64,000 nt of DNA from Australimonas brisbanensis (GTDB lineage Bacteria; Chloroflexota; Dehalococcoidia; Lucifugimonadales; Australimonadaceae): the NCBI GenBank assembly GCA_038147155.1, contig JAYQTA010000002.1, positions 330,770-394,769 of the forward strand, read 5' to 3'. Shown one piece after another: positions 16,486-25,319 of the stretch. The translations under genes and the position numbers were made by a program. The notes under the pieces are model-generated. The model did no database searches. It was not told the DNA's origin and saw nothing but the letters and a program-made list of their open reading frames with translations. The stretch's first letter is position 1, and each line of letters starts with the position of its first letter.

Positions 16486-17874
16486 CTAGGGCCGCAGGAG
16501 CGCTGCGAACGCGCCCACGTCGGTGCAGACCTCCAGCGTGGCGACGGCGTCGGCCACGCGCTGCGCGCGCTCCGCGCCCAGCACGCCGGAGGCCCACTCG
16601 GTGAACTTGCCGGACAGTTCGTCCCAGGTGAGGGGGTTCTCTGGCTCGCCCTTGGGGAAGGGCACGGTGCGCTCGATGGTCTGCCCGCCACGCAGGCCCA
16701 CCCGCACGCGGGTCTCCATGCTGGCGCCCAGGGAGTCCACCTTGGTGACGGACACCCGCTCCGCCAGCGCGCGGGCTGCCGGGTCGGTGAGCAGGTCGTA
16801 GCGGTCCCAGCCGAACCCACCGGTGAGCAGCGTGGCTGCGGCGGTGAAGTAGACGGAAAACTGCCCGTCCACCACGCCCACGGGGGCGCGCTTGCGCTCC
16901 GGGGCGGTGCCCACCAGGTCGTAGCCCGTGGGGCCGAGCTCGATGCTCACCGACTCCACGTCCTCCGCCTTCACCTGCCCGGAGCGCGCCAGGTCGGTGA
17001 GGGCGTCGATGGACGGGTGGGTGTAGCGGCAGGAGGGGTAGGGCTTCACGGCGGTGTCCAGCACGGCGGGACGCTCGCCCAGTGCGCCCAGGTGCCGGAG
17101 CACCTGCGGGGCAAGGCCCGCGTCGCCCGCGTACAGGCGCAGGTAGCCATCGCGCCCCTCGATGGGCTCAGTGGAGCCCAGATAGCCGTGGCGGGCCATG
17201 GTGAGGGCCACGACGGCGTGGTGCGCCGCCAGACCCACGTGGAAGCGCTTGTTCCACGCCCCGTTCACCAGGAACTGGAGCGAGCCAGCGGACTGGGAGA
17301 CGTTGAGCCCCAGGGCGTTGGCCGTCTGCTCGGCGGAGAGGCCCAAGAGGCGCGCGCCCGCCGCCGTGCAGCCGTAGATGCCGGTGGTGGCCGTGGGGTG
17401 GAAGCCGTGGGCGTGGACGGCCCCGCCGTGGGCCATGCCTATCGCCGCGGTCACGTCGTAGCCCGCGGCGGCGGCGGCCAGCAGGTCGCGCCCGCCGGAG
17501 TGGGCGCGCTCGCCCAGCGCCAGCAGCGTGGCGAACATCGGCGTGCCGATGTGGATGACGGACTCACGGTGCGTGTCGTCGAAGTCCATGGAGTGGGCGT
17601 AGGTGGCGTTCAGCAGTGCGGCGTAGTGCGCCGGGAGGCGCTCCGAGCGGCCGATGACCGTCGCCTGGCCAGCGCCGCCATCCGCCAGCTCCAGCACCCC
17701 GGCGGTGATGGGGCCGGACGACTCTGCCACGGCAACGCCCCCGAAGGCGACGCCCAGGTAGTCCAGCAGCAGTGCCTTGGTCTGCGCCACCACATTCGGG
17801 GTGAGCGCCTCGTAGCGCGCCTCCAGTGCGTGGGCGACCAGCGCGCCGGTCACATCAGGGTTGGCGGTCGTCAT
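16486..17874 (-). CDS. MmgE/PrpD family protein
   Basis: 462 residues, full length for the family that holds 2-methylcitrate dehydratase (PrpD) and cis-aconitate decarboxylase. Conserved stretches seen: LLDYLGVAFGG, NATYAHSMDFDDTH, HGFHPTATTG, KRFHVGLAAHHAV, KPYPSCRYTHPSIDAL and VDGQFSVYF. The first step could therefore be dehydration of a methylcitrate-like acid or decarboxylation of aconitate to itaconate. A PrpD-like gene also lies in the itaconate cluster of Pseudomonas aeruginosa as I recall. Transcribed away from the methyltransferase and CoA-transferase genes. Confidence 0.88.
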   Translation of the reverse strand: MTTANPDVTGALVAHALEARYEALTPNVVAQTKALLLDYLGVAFGGVAVAESSGPITAGVLELADGGAGQATVIGRSERLPAHYAALLNATYAHSMDFDDTHRESVIHIGTPMFATLLALGERAHSGGRDLLAAAAAGYDVTAAIGMAHGGAVHAHGFHPTATTGIYGCTAAGARLLGLSAEQTANALGLNVSQSAGSLQFLVNGAWNKRFHVGLAAHHAVVALTMARHGYLGSTEPIEGRDGYLRLYAGDAGLAPQVLRHLGALGERPAVLDTAVKPYPSCRYTHPSIDALTDLARSGQVKAEDVESVSIELGPTGYDLVGTAPERKRAPVGVVDGQFSVYFTAAATLLTGGFGWDRYDLLTDPAARALAERVSVTKVDSLGASMETRVRVGLRGGQTIERTVPFPKGEPENPLTWDELSGKFTEWASGVLGAERAQRVADAVATLEVCTDVGAFAALLRP

Positions 17875-17921
17875 GCGGGCACCCCCTCGCGTGTGTCCTC
17901 GCCTGCCAGCGAAGCCCCGGC

Positions 17922-17927
17922 ATCATA
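17922..17927 (-). promoter_or_regulatory. -10 box TATGAT for the MmgE/PrpD gene
   Basis: Minus-strand TATGAT about 47 bases before the ATG, without a recognisable -35. Confidence 0.35.
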
Positions 17928-17968
17928 CGCCACGCGCCAGCGCGCGCCCGCAAACGCGCGGGGCGGGG

Positions 17969-17974
17969 TAGAAT
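17969..17974 (+). promoter_or_regulatory. -10 box TAGAAT, probable leaderless start
   Basis: TAGAAT ends nine bases before the ATG at 17984; no ribosome binding site between them. Confidence 0.5.
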
Positions 17975-17983
17975 GCCCCGCGC

Positions 17984-18835
17984 ATGAGCACCCGCATCCA
18001 GCGCGCCACCTGCATCACCTGCAACGGGGACGTTCTGCGCCCCTACCAGGAGGCGCAGGGGGGCGGCGAGGCGTTCCACCTGGTCCGGTGCGCGGCCTGC
18101 GGCACGGTGTTCGTGGCCGACCCATTGGCTCCACCCCCCGTCACCGACGCGCAGACGCTCCCCGCCGCCGACCCGGCGCTGGTGGACGCGGATACCACTC
18201 GCCCCGGCCACGCCTACCTGTACGCGGGGCTGGTGGCGAAGGTGGAGCGTGCGCGCCCCACCCCCCAGGCGCCGCTGCGGATGCTGGAGGTGGGCGCCGG
18301 GCGTGGGGACCTGGCGCTGCTGCTGCTGCGCCGGTTCGGAGAGCGCATCGCCTACACGGGCATCGAGCCCTTCGGCGAGTACGCCTCGGTGGCGCTGGCG
18401 CGGGGGCTGGCCGTGCGGCTGAGCGACCTGGAGGGGTTCAGCGCCGAGCCCCAGGGGCCCTTCGACCTGATCCTCATGGACAACGTGCTGGAGCACCTGG
18501 TGGCCCCCGGAGGAGCGCTGTCCGCGCTCAGGGACATGCTGGCCCCCGGAGGCGCGCTGGTGGTGGTGGTGCCCAACCTGCGCGACGTGCGCCGGTTCTA
18601 CCCCTCGCTCTACCGGCGGCGCTACCTGTGGATACCCCAGGAGCACATCAACTACTTCACCTGGCGGACGCTGCGCGCCATCATGGCGGCCAACGGCCTG
18701 CAGGCCCGCTATCTCCACCCGCCGCTCTCCGGCCCCCTGCCCCGCCGCCTCGCCTGGGGGGCCAAGGCCCTGGCGGAACGGCTCCTCGGCCTCTCGCCCC
18801 GTGGCCTGTACGCCGTCGCGAACCGCGCCCCGTAA
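17984..18835 (+). CDS. Class I SAM-dependent methyltransferase with N-terminal zinc ribbon
   Basis: 283 residues. The first 45 residues hold CITC and CAAC knuckles (a zinc ribbon). The methyltransferase part has motif I LEVGAGRGDLA, the acidic end GIEPF and motif IV DLILMDNVLEHL, as in the Methyltransf_12/23 families. A C-terminal basic amphipathic stretch follows. The substrate is unknown; related proteins methylate sugars, quinones or secondary metabolites. The CoA transferase starts 24 bases downstream. Confidence 0.87.
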   Translation: MSTRIQRATCITCNGDVLRPYQEAQGGGEAFHLVRCAACGTVFVADPLAPPPVTDAQTLPAADPALVDADTTRPGHAYLYAGLVAKVERARPTPQAPLRMLEVGAGRGDLALLLLRRFGERIAYTGIEPFGEYASVALARGLAVRLSDLEGFSAEPQGPFDLILMDNVLEHLVAPGGALSALRDMLAPGGALVVVVPNLRDVRRFYPSLYRRRYLWIPQEHINYFTWRTLRAIMAANGLQARYLHPPLSGPLPRRLAWGAKALAERLLGLSPRGLYAVANRAP

Positions 18836-18859
18836 CCCACGCAAAGGACCCTGCCCCGC

Positions 18860-20116
18860 ATGAAGCCCCTCGCCCACCTGAAGGTCATCGACCTCACCAC
18901 CGTCATCTCCGGCCCCTACACCGCCTCGCTGCTGGCGGACCTAGGCGCGCATGTCATCAAGGTGGAGCCGCCCGGCGGCGAGGCGGCGCGCGCCTTCGCC
19001 TCGGCGGACTCGCCCTTCACCCTGGGGGGCATGTCCCCGCACATCCTCACCCTCCAGCGCAACAAGAAGGGCGTGGTGATAGACCTGCGCAACCCGGAGG
19101 GGAAGGCGGTGTTCGACGACCTGGTGCGCTGGGCGGACGTGGTGGTGGAGAACTACCGCCCCGGCGTCACCGAGCGCCTGGGCATCGACTACCCCCGCCT
19201 GAAGGCACTGAACCGGGGCGTCATCATGTGCTCCATCACCGGGTACGGGCTCACGGGCCCCGCCCGCGATAGGGCGGCGCTGGACGCGTGCATCCAGGCC
19301 TACTCCGGGGTGATGGGCATCACCGGCGAGCCCGACGGGGAGCCCATGCGCGCTGGGCCCATCTACGGAGACCTGTGCTCCGGCATGGCGGGTGCGGTGG
19401 GCGTGCTGGCGGCGCTGGCGGCACGCGAGCGCACCGGTGAGGGGCAGCACGTGGACATCTCCATGCTGGACGTGCAGATCTCCATGCTCTCCTACACCGC
19501 CACCATGCACCTGATGACCGGCCTGCCGTCCGAGCGCGCCGGCAATGAGCACACCCTGCACGTGCCCTACAACTCCTACCCCACCGCCGACGGCTACCTG
19601 TTCATGGCGGTGGTGATACCGAGCCATTGGCCGGTGTTCATCAAGGCGCTGCAGGACGTAGGCCTCCCGCCGGAACTGGACGCCACCCTGGCCTGGCTGT
19701 CCGACCCACGGCTGGGCAGCCGCGACGTGCGTCTGCGTGAGCGGGCGGCGGTGAACGAGGCCGTGGCGGCCATCCTGAAGGCGCGTCCGCGCGCCGCGTG
19801 GATGGAAGCGTTCGGGAGGGTGGGCCTGGCCTTCGCGCCGGTGAACACCGTGGAGGAGGCCCTGGCCGACCCGCAACTGGCCGCACGGCACATGGTGGTG
19901 GAGACGACCCACCCCAACGGCACCCCCTACCGCATGCCCGGCAACCCCATCAAACTCTCCGGCTTCCTCGCCAGCGAGGAGTCTTTCTCCTCGCCACCCA
20001 CCCTGGGCCAGCACACCGCCGAGGTGCTGGCGGGGGTGCTGGGGTACGACGGGACGCGCATCGCTGGGCTGCTGGCCTCTGGAGCCGTAGCCGGTGAGCA
20101 GGAGGTGGGGGCATGA
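18860..20116 (+). CDS. Type III (CaiB/BaiF) CoA transferase
   Basis: 418 residues. Typical start LKVIDLTTVISGPYTASLLADLGAHVIKVEPP, then NKKGVVIDLRNPEGK and the active-site aspartate region RAALDACIQAYSG (about 145). It moves CoA between acids. The following two genes encode a CitE-like lyase (overlapping by four bases) and a MaoC hydratase, the same trio as itaconate degradation (Ict, Ccl, Ich) and as the mesaconyl/citramalyl steps of the 3-hydroxypropionate bicycle in Chloroflexus. A C5 dicarboxylate substrate is inferred. Confidence 0.92.
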   Translation: MKPLAHLKVIDLTTVISGPYTASLLADLGAHVIKVEPPGGEAARAFASADSPFTLGGMSPHILTLQRNKKGVVIDLRNPEGKAVFDDLVRWADVVVENYRPGVTERLGIDYPRLKALNRGVIMCSITGYGLTGPARDRAALDACIQAYSGVMGITGEPDGEPMRAGPIYGDLCSGMAGAVGVLAALAARERTGEGQHVDISMLDVQISMLSYTATMHLMTGLPSERAGNEHTLHVPYNSYPTADGYLFMAVVIPSHWPVFIKALQDVGLPPELDATLAWLSDPRLGSRDVRLRERAAVNEAVAAILKARPRAAWMEAFGRVGLAFAPVNTVEEALADPQLAARHMVVETTHPNGTPYRMPGNPIKLSGFLASEESFSSPPTLGQHTAEVLAGVLGYDGTRIAGLLASGAVAGEQEVGA

Positions 20117-21012
20117 GCGAGGCGAGCACGCTCCCCATCCGCTCCTGGCTGTACGTGCCGGGCCAGCGGGCCAACATGGTTGCCAAGTCCCTGGGGCTGG
20201 AGGCAGATGCCATCATCTACGACTTGGAGGACGCCGTGCCCCCCGCCGCCAAGGCGGAGGCGCGCAGCGTCCTCAAGGGCCTGCTGAGCGCCCCGCCCCC
20301 ACCGGGGGGGGCCCTGCGCTGGGTGCGTCTGAACCACCCTCACCACCGCGAGCTGTTCCTGGAGGACCTGGCCTGCGCGCTGGGGCTGCACGTCCACGGG
20401 GTGGTGCTGCCCAAGGTGGAGACGGTGGCCCAGCTGGAGGCGGCGGACGCGGCCATTACGGCGGCGGAGGGACGCGCGGGGCTCCAGCCCGGCAGCACGC
20501 GGCTCATGTTCCTGCTGGAGAGCCCCCTGGGGGTGGTGAACGCCTATCCCCTGGCGGCGGCGCTGGAGCGCACCGTGGCCGTCTCCTTCGGTGGCGAGGA
20601 CTTCTCCCGCGAGATGGGCCTGCCCCTGGTGCGCACGGACGAGGCGCGCTCGCTGGTCCACCAGCGGGCCGCCGTGGCCACGGCGGCGGCGGCTGCGAGG
20701 GTGCAGGCGGTGGACGTGATCTGGCCGGGGCTCGACGACCTGAACGGCTTCGCCGCCGAGGCCGCGCAAGCCCGCAGGCTCGGCTTCACCGGCAAGGCGG
20801 CGATACACCCCGCCCAGCTGCCGCTGATCCACGCGGCCTTCGACCCCACGCCCGATGAGGTGGCCTACGCCCGCGAGGTGCTGGCCGCCTACGAGGAAGC
20901 CGTGGCCGGGGGCACCGGGGCCATCAACCACAAGGGCGCTTTCCTGGAGGAGCCCGTCATCGCCCGCGCGCGCCGCGTGCTGGCGCTGGCGAGCCGGGGC
21001 CAGGGACGCTGA
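20113..21012 (+). CDS. HpcH/HpaI-CitE-like acyl-CoA lyase
   Basis: 299 residues. Start RSWLYVPGQRANMVAKSLGLEADAIIYDLEDAVPPAAK, then VVLPKVE, LMFLLESPLGVVNAY, FGGEDFSREMG and GKAAIHPAQ: the CitE/Mcl branch of metal-dependent lyases that split malyl-, citramalyl- or citryl-CoA. The metal ligands Glu (LLES) and Asp (GGED) are present. Start ATGA overlaps the CoA transferase stop, so translation is coupled. Best guess is citramalyl-CoA or malyl-CoA lyase. Confidence 0.9.
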   Translation: MSEASTLPIRSWLYVPGQRANMVAKSLGLEADAIIYDLEDAVPPAAKAEARSVLKGLLSAPPPPGGALRWVRLNHPHHRELFLEDLACALGLHVHGVVLPKVETVAQLEAADAAITAAEGRAGLQPGSTRLMFLLESPLGVVNAYPLAAALERTVAVSFGGEDFSREMGLPLVRTDEARSLVHQRAAVATAAAAARVQAVDVIWPGLDDLNGFAAEAAQARRLGFTGKAAIHPAQLPLIHAAFDPTPDEVAYAREVLAAYEEAVAGGTGAINHKGAFLEEPVIARARRVLALASRGQGR

Positions 21013-21036
21013 CTAGCAACACACAGGAGAGCAGGC

Positions 21037-21552
21037 ATGAGCGTCAAGCAGGGCTGGGAGGGGCGATACCTGGAGGACTTCACCGTGGGTGACATCTACC
21101 GGGCGCCCATCGGCCGCACCGTCACCGAGGTGGACAACATCTGGTTCACGTTGCTCACCAACAACGACAACCAGATCCACTTCAACGACCACTACTCGGC
21201 GGGCACCCCATGGGGCAAGCCGCTGGTGAATTCGGCCCTCACCATCGCCGTGGTCACGGGCCTGGGCGTACGTGACCTGACCATGAACGGGTTCGCCCTG
21301 GGCTGGGACAAGATACGGCTGCCCAACCCCGTGTTCGCGGGTGACACGCTCTACTCGCAGTCGGAGGTCATCGCCGTGCGCGAGTCCGCCTCCGACCCCA
21401 CCCGCGGCATCATCACCGTGCGCACGCTGGGCATCAAGCAGGACGGCACCGTGGTGGTGGAGTTCGAGCGCTCCGCCATGGTGTGGAAGCGCGCCCACGC
21501 CCCCGGCAACGCCACCTTCCCCGAGCCCAAGCCGTACAAGTCGCAGCTCTAG
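21037..21552 (+). CDS. MaoC-like hot-dog acyl-CoA hydratase
   Basis: 171 residues with the R-hydratase motif NDNQIHFNDHYSAGTPWGKPLVNSAL (catalytic Asp and His in the first part). This is the type of mesaconyl-CoA or itaconyl-CoA hydratase. Shine-Dalgarno AGGAG is eight bases before ATG, 24 bases after the lyase stop. With the transferase and lyase it would complete activation, hydration and cleavage of an unsaturated C5 diacid. Confidence 0.9.
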   Translation: MSVKQGWEGRYLEDFTVGDIYRAPIGRTVTEVDNIWFTLLTNNDNQIHFNDHYSAGTPWGKPLVNSALTIAVVTGLGVRDLTMNGFALGWDKIRLPNPVFAGDTLYSQSEVIAVRESASDPTRGIITVRTLGIKQDGTVVVEFERSAMVWKRAHAPGNATFPEPKPYKSQL

Positions 21553-21565
21553 CCAGGAGGCACCC

Positions 21566-21979
21566 ATGAGCAACGTCAGCTCCGTCACGCTGGAGGAGGC
21601 CAACAAGGCCATCGCGGCGGCCATCGCCAAGTCCAAGGAACTGGGCTTCAACATGGCCATCGCCGTGGTGGACGTGCAGACCTCGCTGGTGGCCCTGGCC
21701 CGCATGGACGGCACCAACCCCTTCACCCCCGACGTGGTGCGGGGCAAGGCCATGGTGACCGCCGTCACGCGCGGCACCCCCTCGGGCGTGGCCGCCGAGC
21801 GCTTCCCCAAGGGCCTGCAGGAGACGGTGAGCAGCCTGTATGGGGGGCGCATCACCTGGGTGCAGGGCGCGGTGCCCCTCAAGCGCAACGGCGAGTTCAT
21901 CGGCGCCATCGCCGCGGGTGGCGGGCCGCCGGAGGTGGACGAACAGGTGGCGCAGGCCGGGGCGGACGCGCTGGCCTAG
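21566..21979 (+). CDS. HbpS/GlcG-like (DUF336) protein
   Basis: 137 residues from ATG 21566 behind AGGAGG. Family marks: LEEANKAIAAAIAKSKELGFNMAIAVVD split at the middle, ALARMDGTNPFTPDVVRGKA and the C-terminal GAIAAGGG. GlcG/HbpS proteins bind haem or cofactors and are common companions in small-acid catabolic operons. Last plus-strand gene of the CoA-transferase operon; four bases separate it from the convergent SirB1 gene. Confidence 0.85.
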   Translation: MSNVSSVTLEEANKAIAAAIAKSKELGFNMAIAVVDVQTSLVALARMDGTNPFTPDVVRGKAMVTAVTRGTPSGVAAERFPKGLQETVSSLYGGRITWVQGAVPLKRNGEFIGAIAAGGGPPEVDEQVAQAGADALA

Positions 21980-21983
21980 CGGC

Positions 21984-22808
21984 CTACTGGCCGGGCAGGC
22001 GGCGCTCGCGTATCTGCGTGGCGATGCGCCGCACGAACCAGGCGTCCGCCGGCTCAATGCCGCCACTCAGGTAGGCGTCCAGGTCCGCCAGCGCGCGTGC
22101 GTCCTCACCCATGCGCTGGTGCAGCATGCCCCTATCGCGCAGGTGCCCCTGCTCATCCGGTTGGAGCAGCACCAGCAGGTCGAGGGTGCCCACCGCCTCG
22201 GCGAGGCGGTTCTGCTTCGCGTAGATGGCCGAGAGGTTGCGCAGCATGCGCGCCACGATGCCCCGGTCGCTCACGGCGTTGAGGAACGAGGGCTCCCACC
22301 GCACCTGGGGCGCGATGCGCCTGAGCAGCTCCTGGCACTCGGCGGCTGAGCGCACGATGCCCCGGTGGAACGGGTCGATGAACAGGTCGGGCTCGGCCTG
22401 GTGGCGCACCATGAAGTGCCCCGGCATGCCCACCCCGGCCAGGGGAACGCCGTTGCGTCGCCCCACCGCCAGGTACACCACCGCCAGCGTGATGGGGATG
22501 CCCAGGCGACGGCGCAGCACCACATGCAGCAGCGAGTTGGCCGGGTCGTAGTAGTCGCCCTCGTTGCCCGTGAAGCCCAGCTCGTCGAACAGGTACTCGT
22601 TCAGCACGTTCACCGAGGCGAGGGGGCTCGCCTCCAGGGGCATGCGCTCGCGCACCCCCAACGCCATGGCGACCAGCAACCCGCGCTCGTGGTCGATGTC
22701 CACCGCCGGGTCGAAGCGCGCCGCGATCAGCAGCGCACCCTCGGCGGGGTCCAGCCGCTCCCCGCTCGCATAGGAGGCGAACCGCTCCAGAACCTCGGGA
22801 ACGTCCAT
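21984..22808 (-). CDS. SirB1 family transglutaminase-like/TPR protein
   Basis: 274 residues. The N-terminal transglutaminase-like region has the family pattern NEYLFDELGFTGNEGDYYDPANSLLHVVLRRRLGIPITLAVVYL split by turns, and GVGMPGHFMVRH. The C-terminal third (AIYAKQNRLAEAVGTLDLLVLLQPDEQGHLRDRGMLHQRMG) is TPR-like. Function unknown in bacteria. Cotranscribed with the upstream lyase gene (nine-base gap). Confidence 0.88.
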   Translation of the reverse strand: MDVPEVLERFASYASGERLDPAEGALLIAARFDPAVDIDHERGLLVAMALGVRERMPLEASPLASVNVLNEYLFDELGFTGNEGDYYDPANSLLHVVLRRRLGIPITLAVVYLAVGRRNGVPLAGVGMPGHFMVRHQAEPDLFIDPFHRGIVRSAAECQELLRRIAPQVRWEPSFLNAVSDRGIVARMLRNLSAIYAKQNRLAEAVGTLDLLVLLQPDEQGHLRDRGMLHQRMGEDARALADLDAYLSGGIEPADAWFVRRIATQIRERRLPGQ

Positions 22809-22817
22809 GGGCAGAGC

Positions 22818-23669
22818 CTACACCGCGTACCGGCGTTCCATCTCGCTGATGCGCGCCAGTCCCAGGGCGTTGGCGATCTCCATGCGCAGTTGGCCGCCGG
22901 AGCCCCACCGCTCCAGTGCGGCGATCCGGCCATTCTCGCGCAGCTGCACCATCATCTCCTTGATCAGCGGGTAGAGCGAGAACACCGGCCCCCGGTGGAT
23001 CTGGAGGCGCACGCCGGGCAGCGCCGCCACCTTGTCCGGGGCCACCTCTCCGTTGTACAGGAGCGGAAGGTCACCCAGGCGGCGGGTGAACTCGGCCAGG
23101 TCCTCCTCGGTGCGCACCCCGTCCACGAACAGCAGGTCAGCCCCCGCCGCGTGGTAGGCGCGGGCGCGACGCTCCGTCTCGTCCCATCCAGCCACGGCCA
23201 GGGCGTCGGTGCGGGCGATGACCACGAAGTCGGGGTCGCGCCGCGCGTCCACCGCCGCGCGCACCTTGGCGGCGGCCTCCTCCAGGCTGATGACCTGCTT
23301 GCCCTCGAAGAAGCCGCACTTCTTGGGCGCGACCTGGTCCTCGATGTGTACGCCCGCCACGCCCGCCCGCTCGTAGGCGCGTATCGTCCGCCACACATTG
23401 ATGGCGTTGCCGTAGCCCGTGTCGGCATCGGCGATCACCGGCACCTCCACGGCCTCGGCGATGGTCGCGGCGTTGGCCACCATCTCCGTCTGAGTCAGCA
23501 GCCCCACGTCGGGCATGCCCTTGGACATGGAGGTGCCGAAGCCCGACATGTACACCGCCTCGAACCCCGCCTCCTCGGCGATTCGGGCGGTGAACCCGTC
23601 GTAGGTGAACGGGGCCAGCAGGGTGCGGGGGCCGGACAGCAACTCGCGCAGGCGGGTGGTGGTGCGCAT
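22818..23669 (-). CDS. Isocitrate lyase/PEP mutase family lyase
   Basis: 283 residues from MRTTTRLRELL with Shine-Dalgarno AGGAGTGAG; a longer frame upstream is rejected. The barrel family motifs are VYMSGFGTS, ADADTGYGN (metal-binding Asp), HIEDQVAPKKCGFFEGK (active-site loop with KKCG) and ARTDA. The loop differs from methylisocitrate lyase (KRCGH), fitting the broader group with dimethylmalate lyase or oxaloacetate decarboxylase. It probably splits a 2-methylmalate-like acid, giving pyruvate, in line with the neighbouring catabolic genes. Confidence 0.88.
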   Translation of the reverse strand: MRTTTRLRELLSGPRTLLAPFTYDGFTARIAEEAGFEAVYMSGFGTSMSKGMPDVGLLTQTEMVANAATIAEAVEVPVIADADTGYGNAINVWRTIRAYERAGVAGVHIEDQVAPKKCGFFEGKQVISLEEAAAKVRAAVDARRDPDFVVIARTDALAVAGWDETERRARAYHAAGADLLFVDGVRTEEDLAEFTRRLGDLPLLYNGEVAPDKVAALPGVRLQIHRGPVFSLYPLIKEMMVQLRENGRIAALERWGSGGQLRMEIANALGLARISEMERRYAV

Positions 23670-23697
23670 CGTCTCACTCCTGAGGGCGTGTAGCGGG

Positions 23698-23931
23698 CTA
23701 GAGCAGGGCGGCCAGGCCCTCACGCAGGCGAGGGAGCCACTCGGACAGGGGCGTGGTGCGCGGAAGGGTTATCTCGAACACCTGGCGGCGCATCATGCCG
23801 CCGTCGCCCACGACCCATCCACCCGGGTCCTCCTTGCCCAACTCCACGTTCAGCGACTCACGGTCGATGCCGAGCTCGTCGGTCACCTCATAGACGGCAG
23901 CCATGTCTTCCATGGTGATGATGTCTTCCAT
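23698..23931 (-). CDS. Small hypothetical protein upstream of the lyase
   Basis: 77 residues, acidic N-terminal half (MEDIITMEDMAAVYEVTDELGIDRES), then a beta-type segment GGWVVGDGGMMRRQVFEITL. No family recognised. 28 bases before the lyase start on the same strand, so likely its operon partner. The open frame is compact and free of longer rivals. Confidence 0.65.
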   Translation of the reverse strand: MEDIITMEDMAAVYEVTDELGIDRESLNVELGKEDPGGWVVGDGGMMRRQVFEITLPRTTPLSEWLPRLREGLAALL

Positions 23932-24029
23932 CGAAGCCTCTCGAACACAAAGACTGGCACAGGCTCAGCCCGCGCACGCAGATGGTGGGCCGCCAGCAAG
24001 GGACTGTCAACCGGCGCTGATGGTGCGTG

Positions 24030-24035
24030 TAAGAT
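24030..24035 (+). promoter_or_regulatory. Possible -10 box TAAGAT
   Basis: TAAGAT followed by a short leader with GGAG before the ATG at 24063. No convincing -35. Confidence 0.3.
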
Positions 24036-24062
24036 GCGCGCCAGCCCCCCGCAGGAGCCTCC

Positions 24063-25319
24063 GTGCGCAGACCCCGCTTCTTCTACGGCTGGACGGTGGT
24101 GGCGGTGCTGTGGCTGGCCAACCTGGGCTCCCACGGCGCGGTCTCCTTCACCTTCGGCCTCTTCGTCCTGCCCATGAGCCAAGACCTGGGTGTCTCCCGC
24201 GGGGCCATCGGCTGGCTCCAGACAGCGCGTCTGGCGGGTTCCGGCCTCTCCTCCATCAGCCTGGGGCGGCTCATCGACCGGTACGGTGCGCGCGTCCTGG
24301 TGCCCGCCACTGGGCTGCTCTCCGCGCTCATCGTCATCGCCATCTCCCAGGCACCGCGCATGTGGATGCTGTACGTGCTGTTCGCCCTGCTGGGAGTGGC
24401 CGGGCTGTCGGCGCCGGGGAACGCGCTCACGGCGGTGCCGGTCGCCAAGTGGTTCGTGCGCAGGCGCGGCAAGGCCATCGCCGTCACCACCTTCGGCGGC
24501 GCCGTGGGCGGGGCGGTCTTCTCCCTGGTGCATCAGGGATTCATCGACGCGTGGGGCTGGCGCGGGGCGTTCGCGGTCTCAGCAGGGCTGCTGGTGGCGC
24601 TGACGGTGCCCCTTCAGTTCGCACTGCTGCGGCGAACCCCGGAGGACATGGGCCTGCGCCCCGACGGCGATGCCGCCGTTGCCCCAACGCCCGCGGCCGT
24701 CACCACCCCTACTCCGGTGGACGAGGCCTCGTGGACCGTGCGGGAGGCGCTGCGCAGCAGGGTGCTCTGGCAACTGGCCGCCGCCTACCTGGTGTCCAGC
24801 TTCGCCACCGGTGGGTTCGTGGTGCACCGGCCCGCCTTCTGGCAGGAGCTGGGCTACCCCACCGGGCTCATCGCCGGGGCTCTGGCGCTGGACTCGGCGG
24901 TCTACGCCGTCGCCGCGCTGGGCGCCGGGGCGCTGCTGGATAGGGCCGTGCCCCGCCTGGTGGCCGCAGCAGCCATGACCACCCATGCCCTGGCCATGCT
25001 GGCCGCGCTCACGTGGGCCAGCACGGGATCGGTGTTCGTGGTGGCCGCACTCATCGGCTCCGGCGCAGGCACCGCCGCCGTGGCGCGCAGCGTCCTGCTG
25101 CCCGCCTACTACGGCCGGGCGCACCTGGGGGCCATCTGGGGGGTGTTGCTGCCCGCCAACCTTTTGGGGCTGGGGCTGGGCGCGCCCGTCGTGGGCATGC
25201 TGTACGACGCTGCGGGCGGGTCCTACCGGCCCGGCATCTGGCTGCTGTTCGGCCTGATGTTGGCCTCCGTCGCCATGATGCTTACCGCGGGCCCGCCCAA
25301 GCGCGTCCCGCCCGCCTAG
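24063..25319 (+). CDS. MFS transporter, monocarboxylate type
   Basis: 418 residues, about 12 membrane segments, start FFYGWTVVAVLW and loop KWFVRRRGKAIAVTTFGGAVG, so the same branch as the carrier at 6907-8133. Likely importer of an organic acid used by the neighbouring enzymes. Its stop overlaps the stop of the convergent DUF302 gene in the shared tetranucleotide CTAG. Confidence 0.9.
   Translation: MRRPRFFYGWTVVAVLWLANLGSHGAVSFTFGLFVLPMSQDLGVSRGAIGWLQTARLAGSGLSSISLGRLIDRYGARVLVPATGLLSALIVIAISQAPRMWMLYVLFALLGVAGLSAPGNALTAVPVAKWFVRRRGKAIAVTTFGGAVGGAVFSLVHQGFIDAWGWRGAFAVSAGLLVALTVPLQFALLRRTPEDMGLRPDGDAAVAPTPAAVTTPTPVDEASWTVREALRSRVLWQLAAAYLVSSFATGGFVVHRPAFWQELGYPTGLIAGALALDSAVYAVAALGAGALLDRAVPRLVAAAAMTTHALAMLAALTWASTGSVFVVAALIGSGAGTAAVARSVLLPAYYGRAHLGAIWGVLLPANLLGLGLGAPVVGMLYDAAGGSYRPGIWLLFGLMLASVAMMLTAGPPKRVPPA

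Noticed and set aside
16006..19272. 1088-codon plus-strand frame
   Set aside because: Crosses four real genes on both strands and is low-complexity Arg/Gly/Pro text, typical of a GC-rich shadow.
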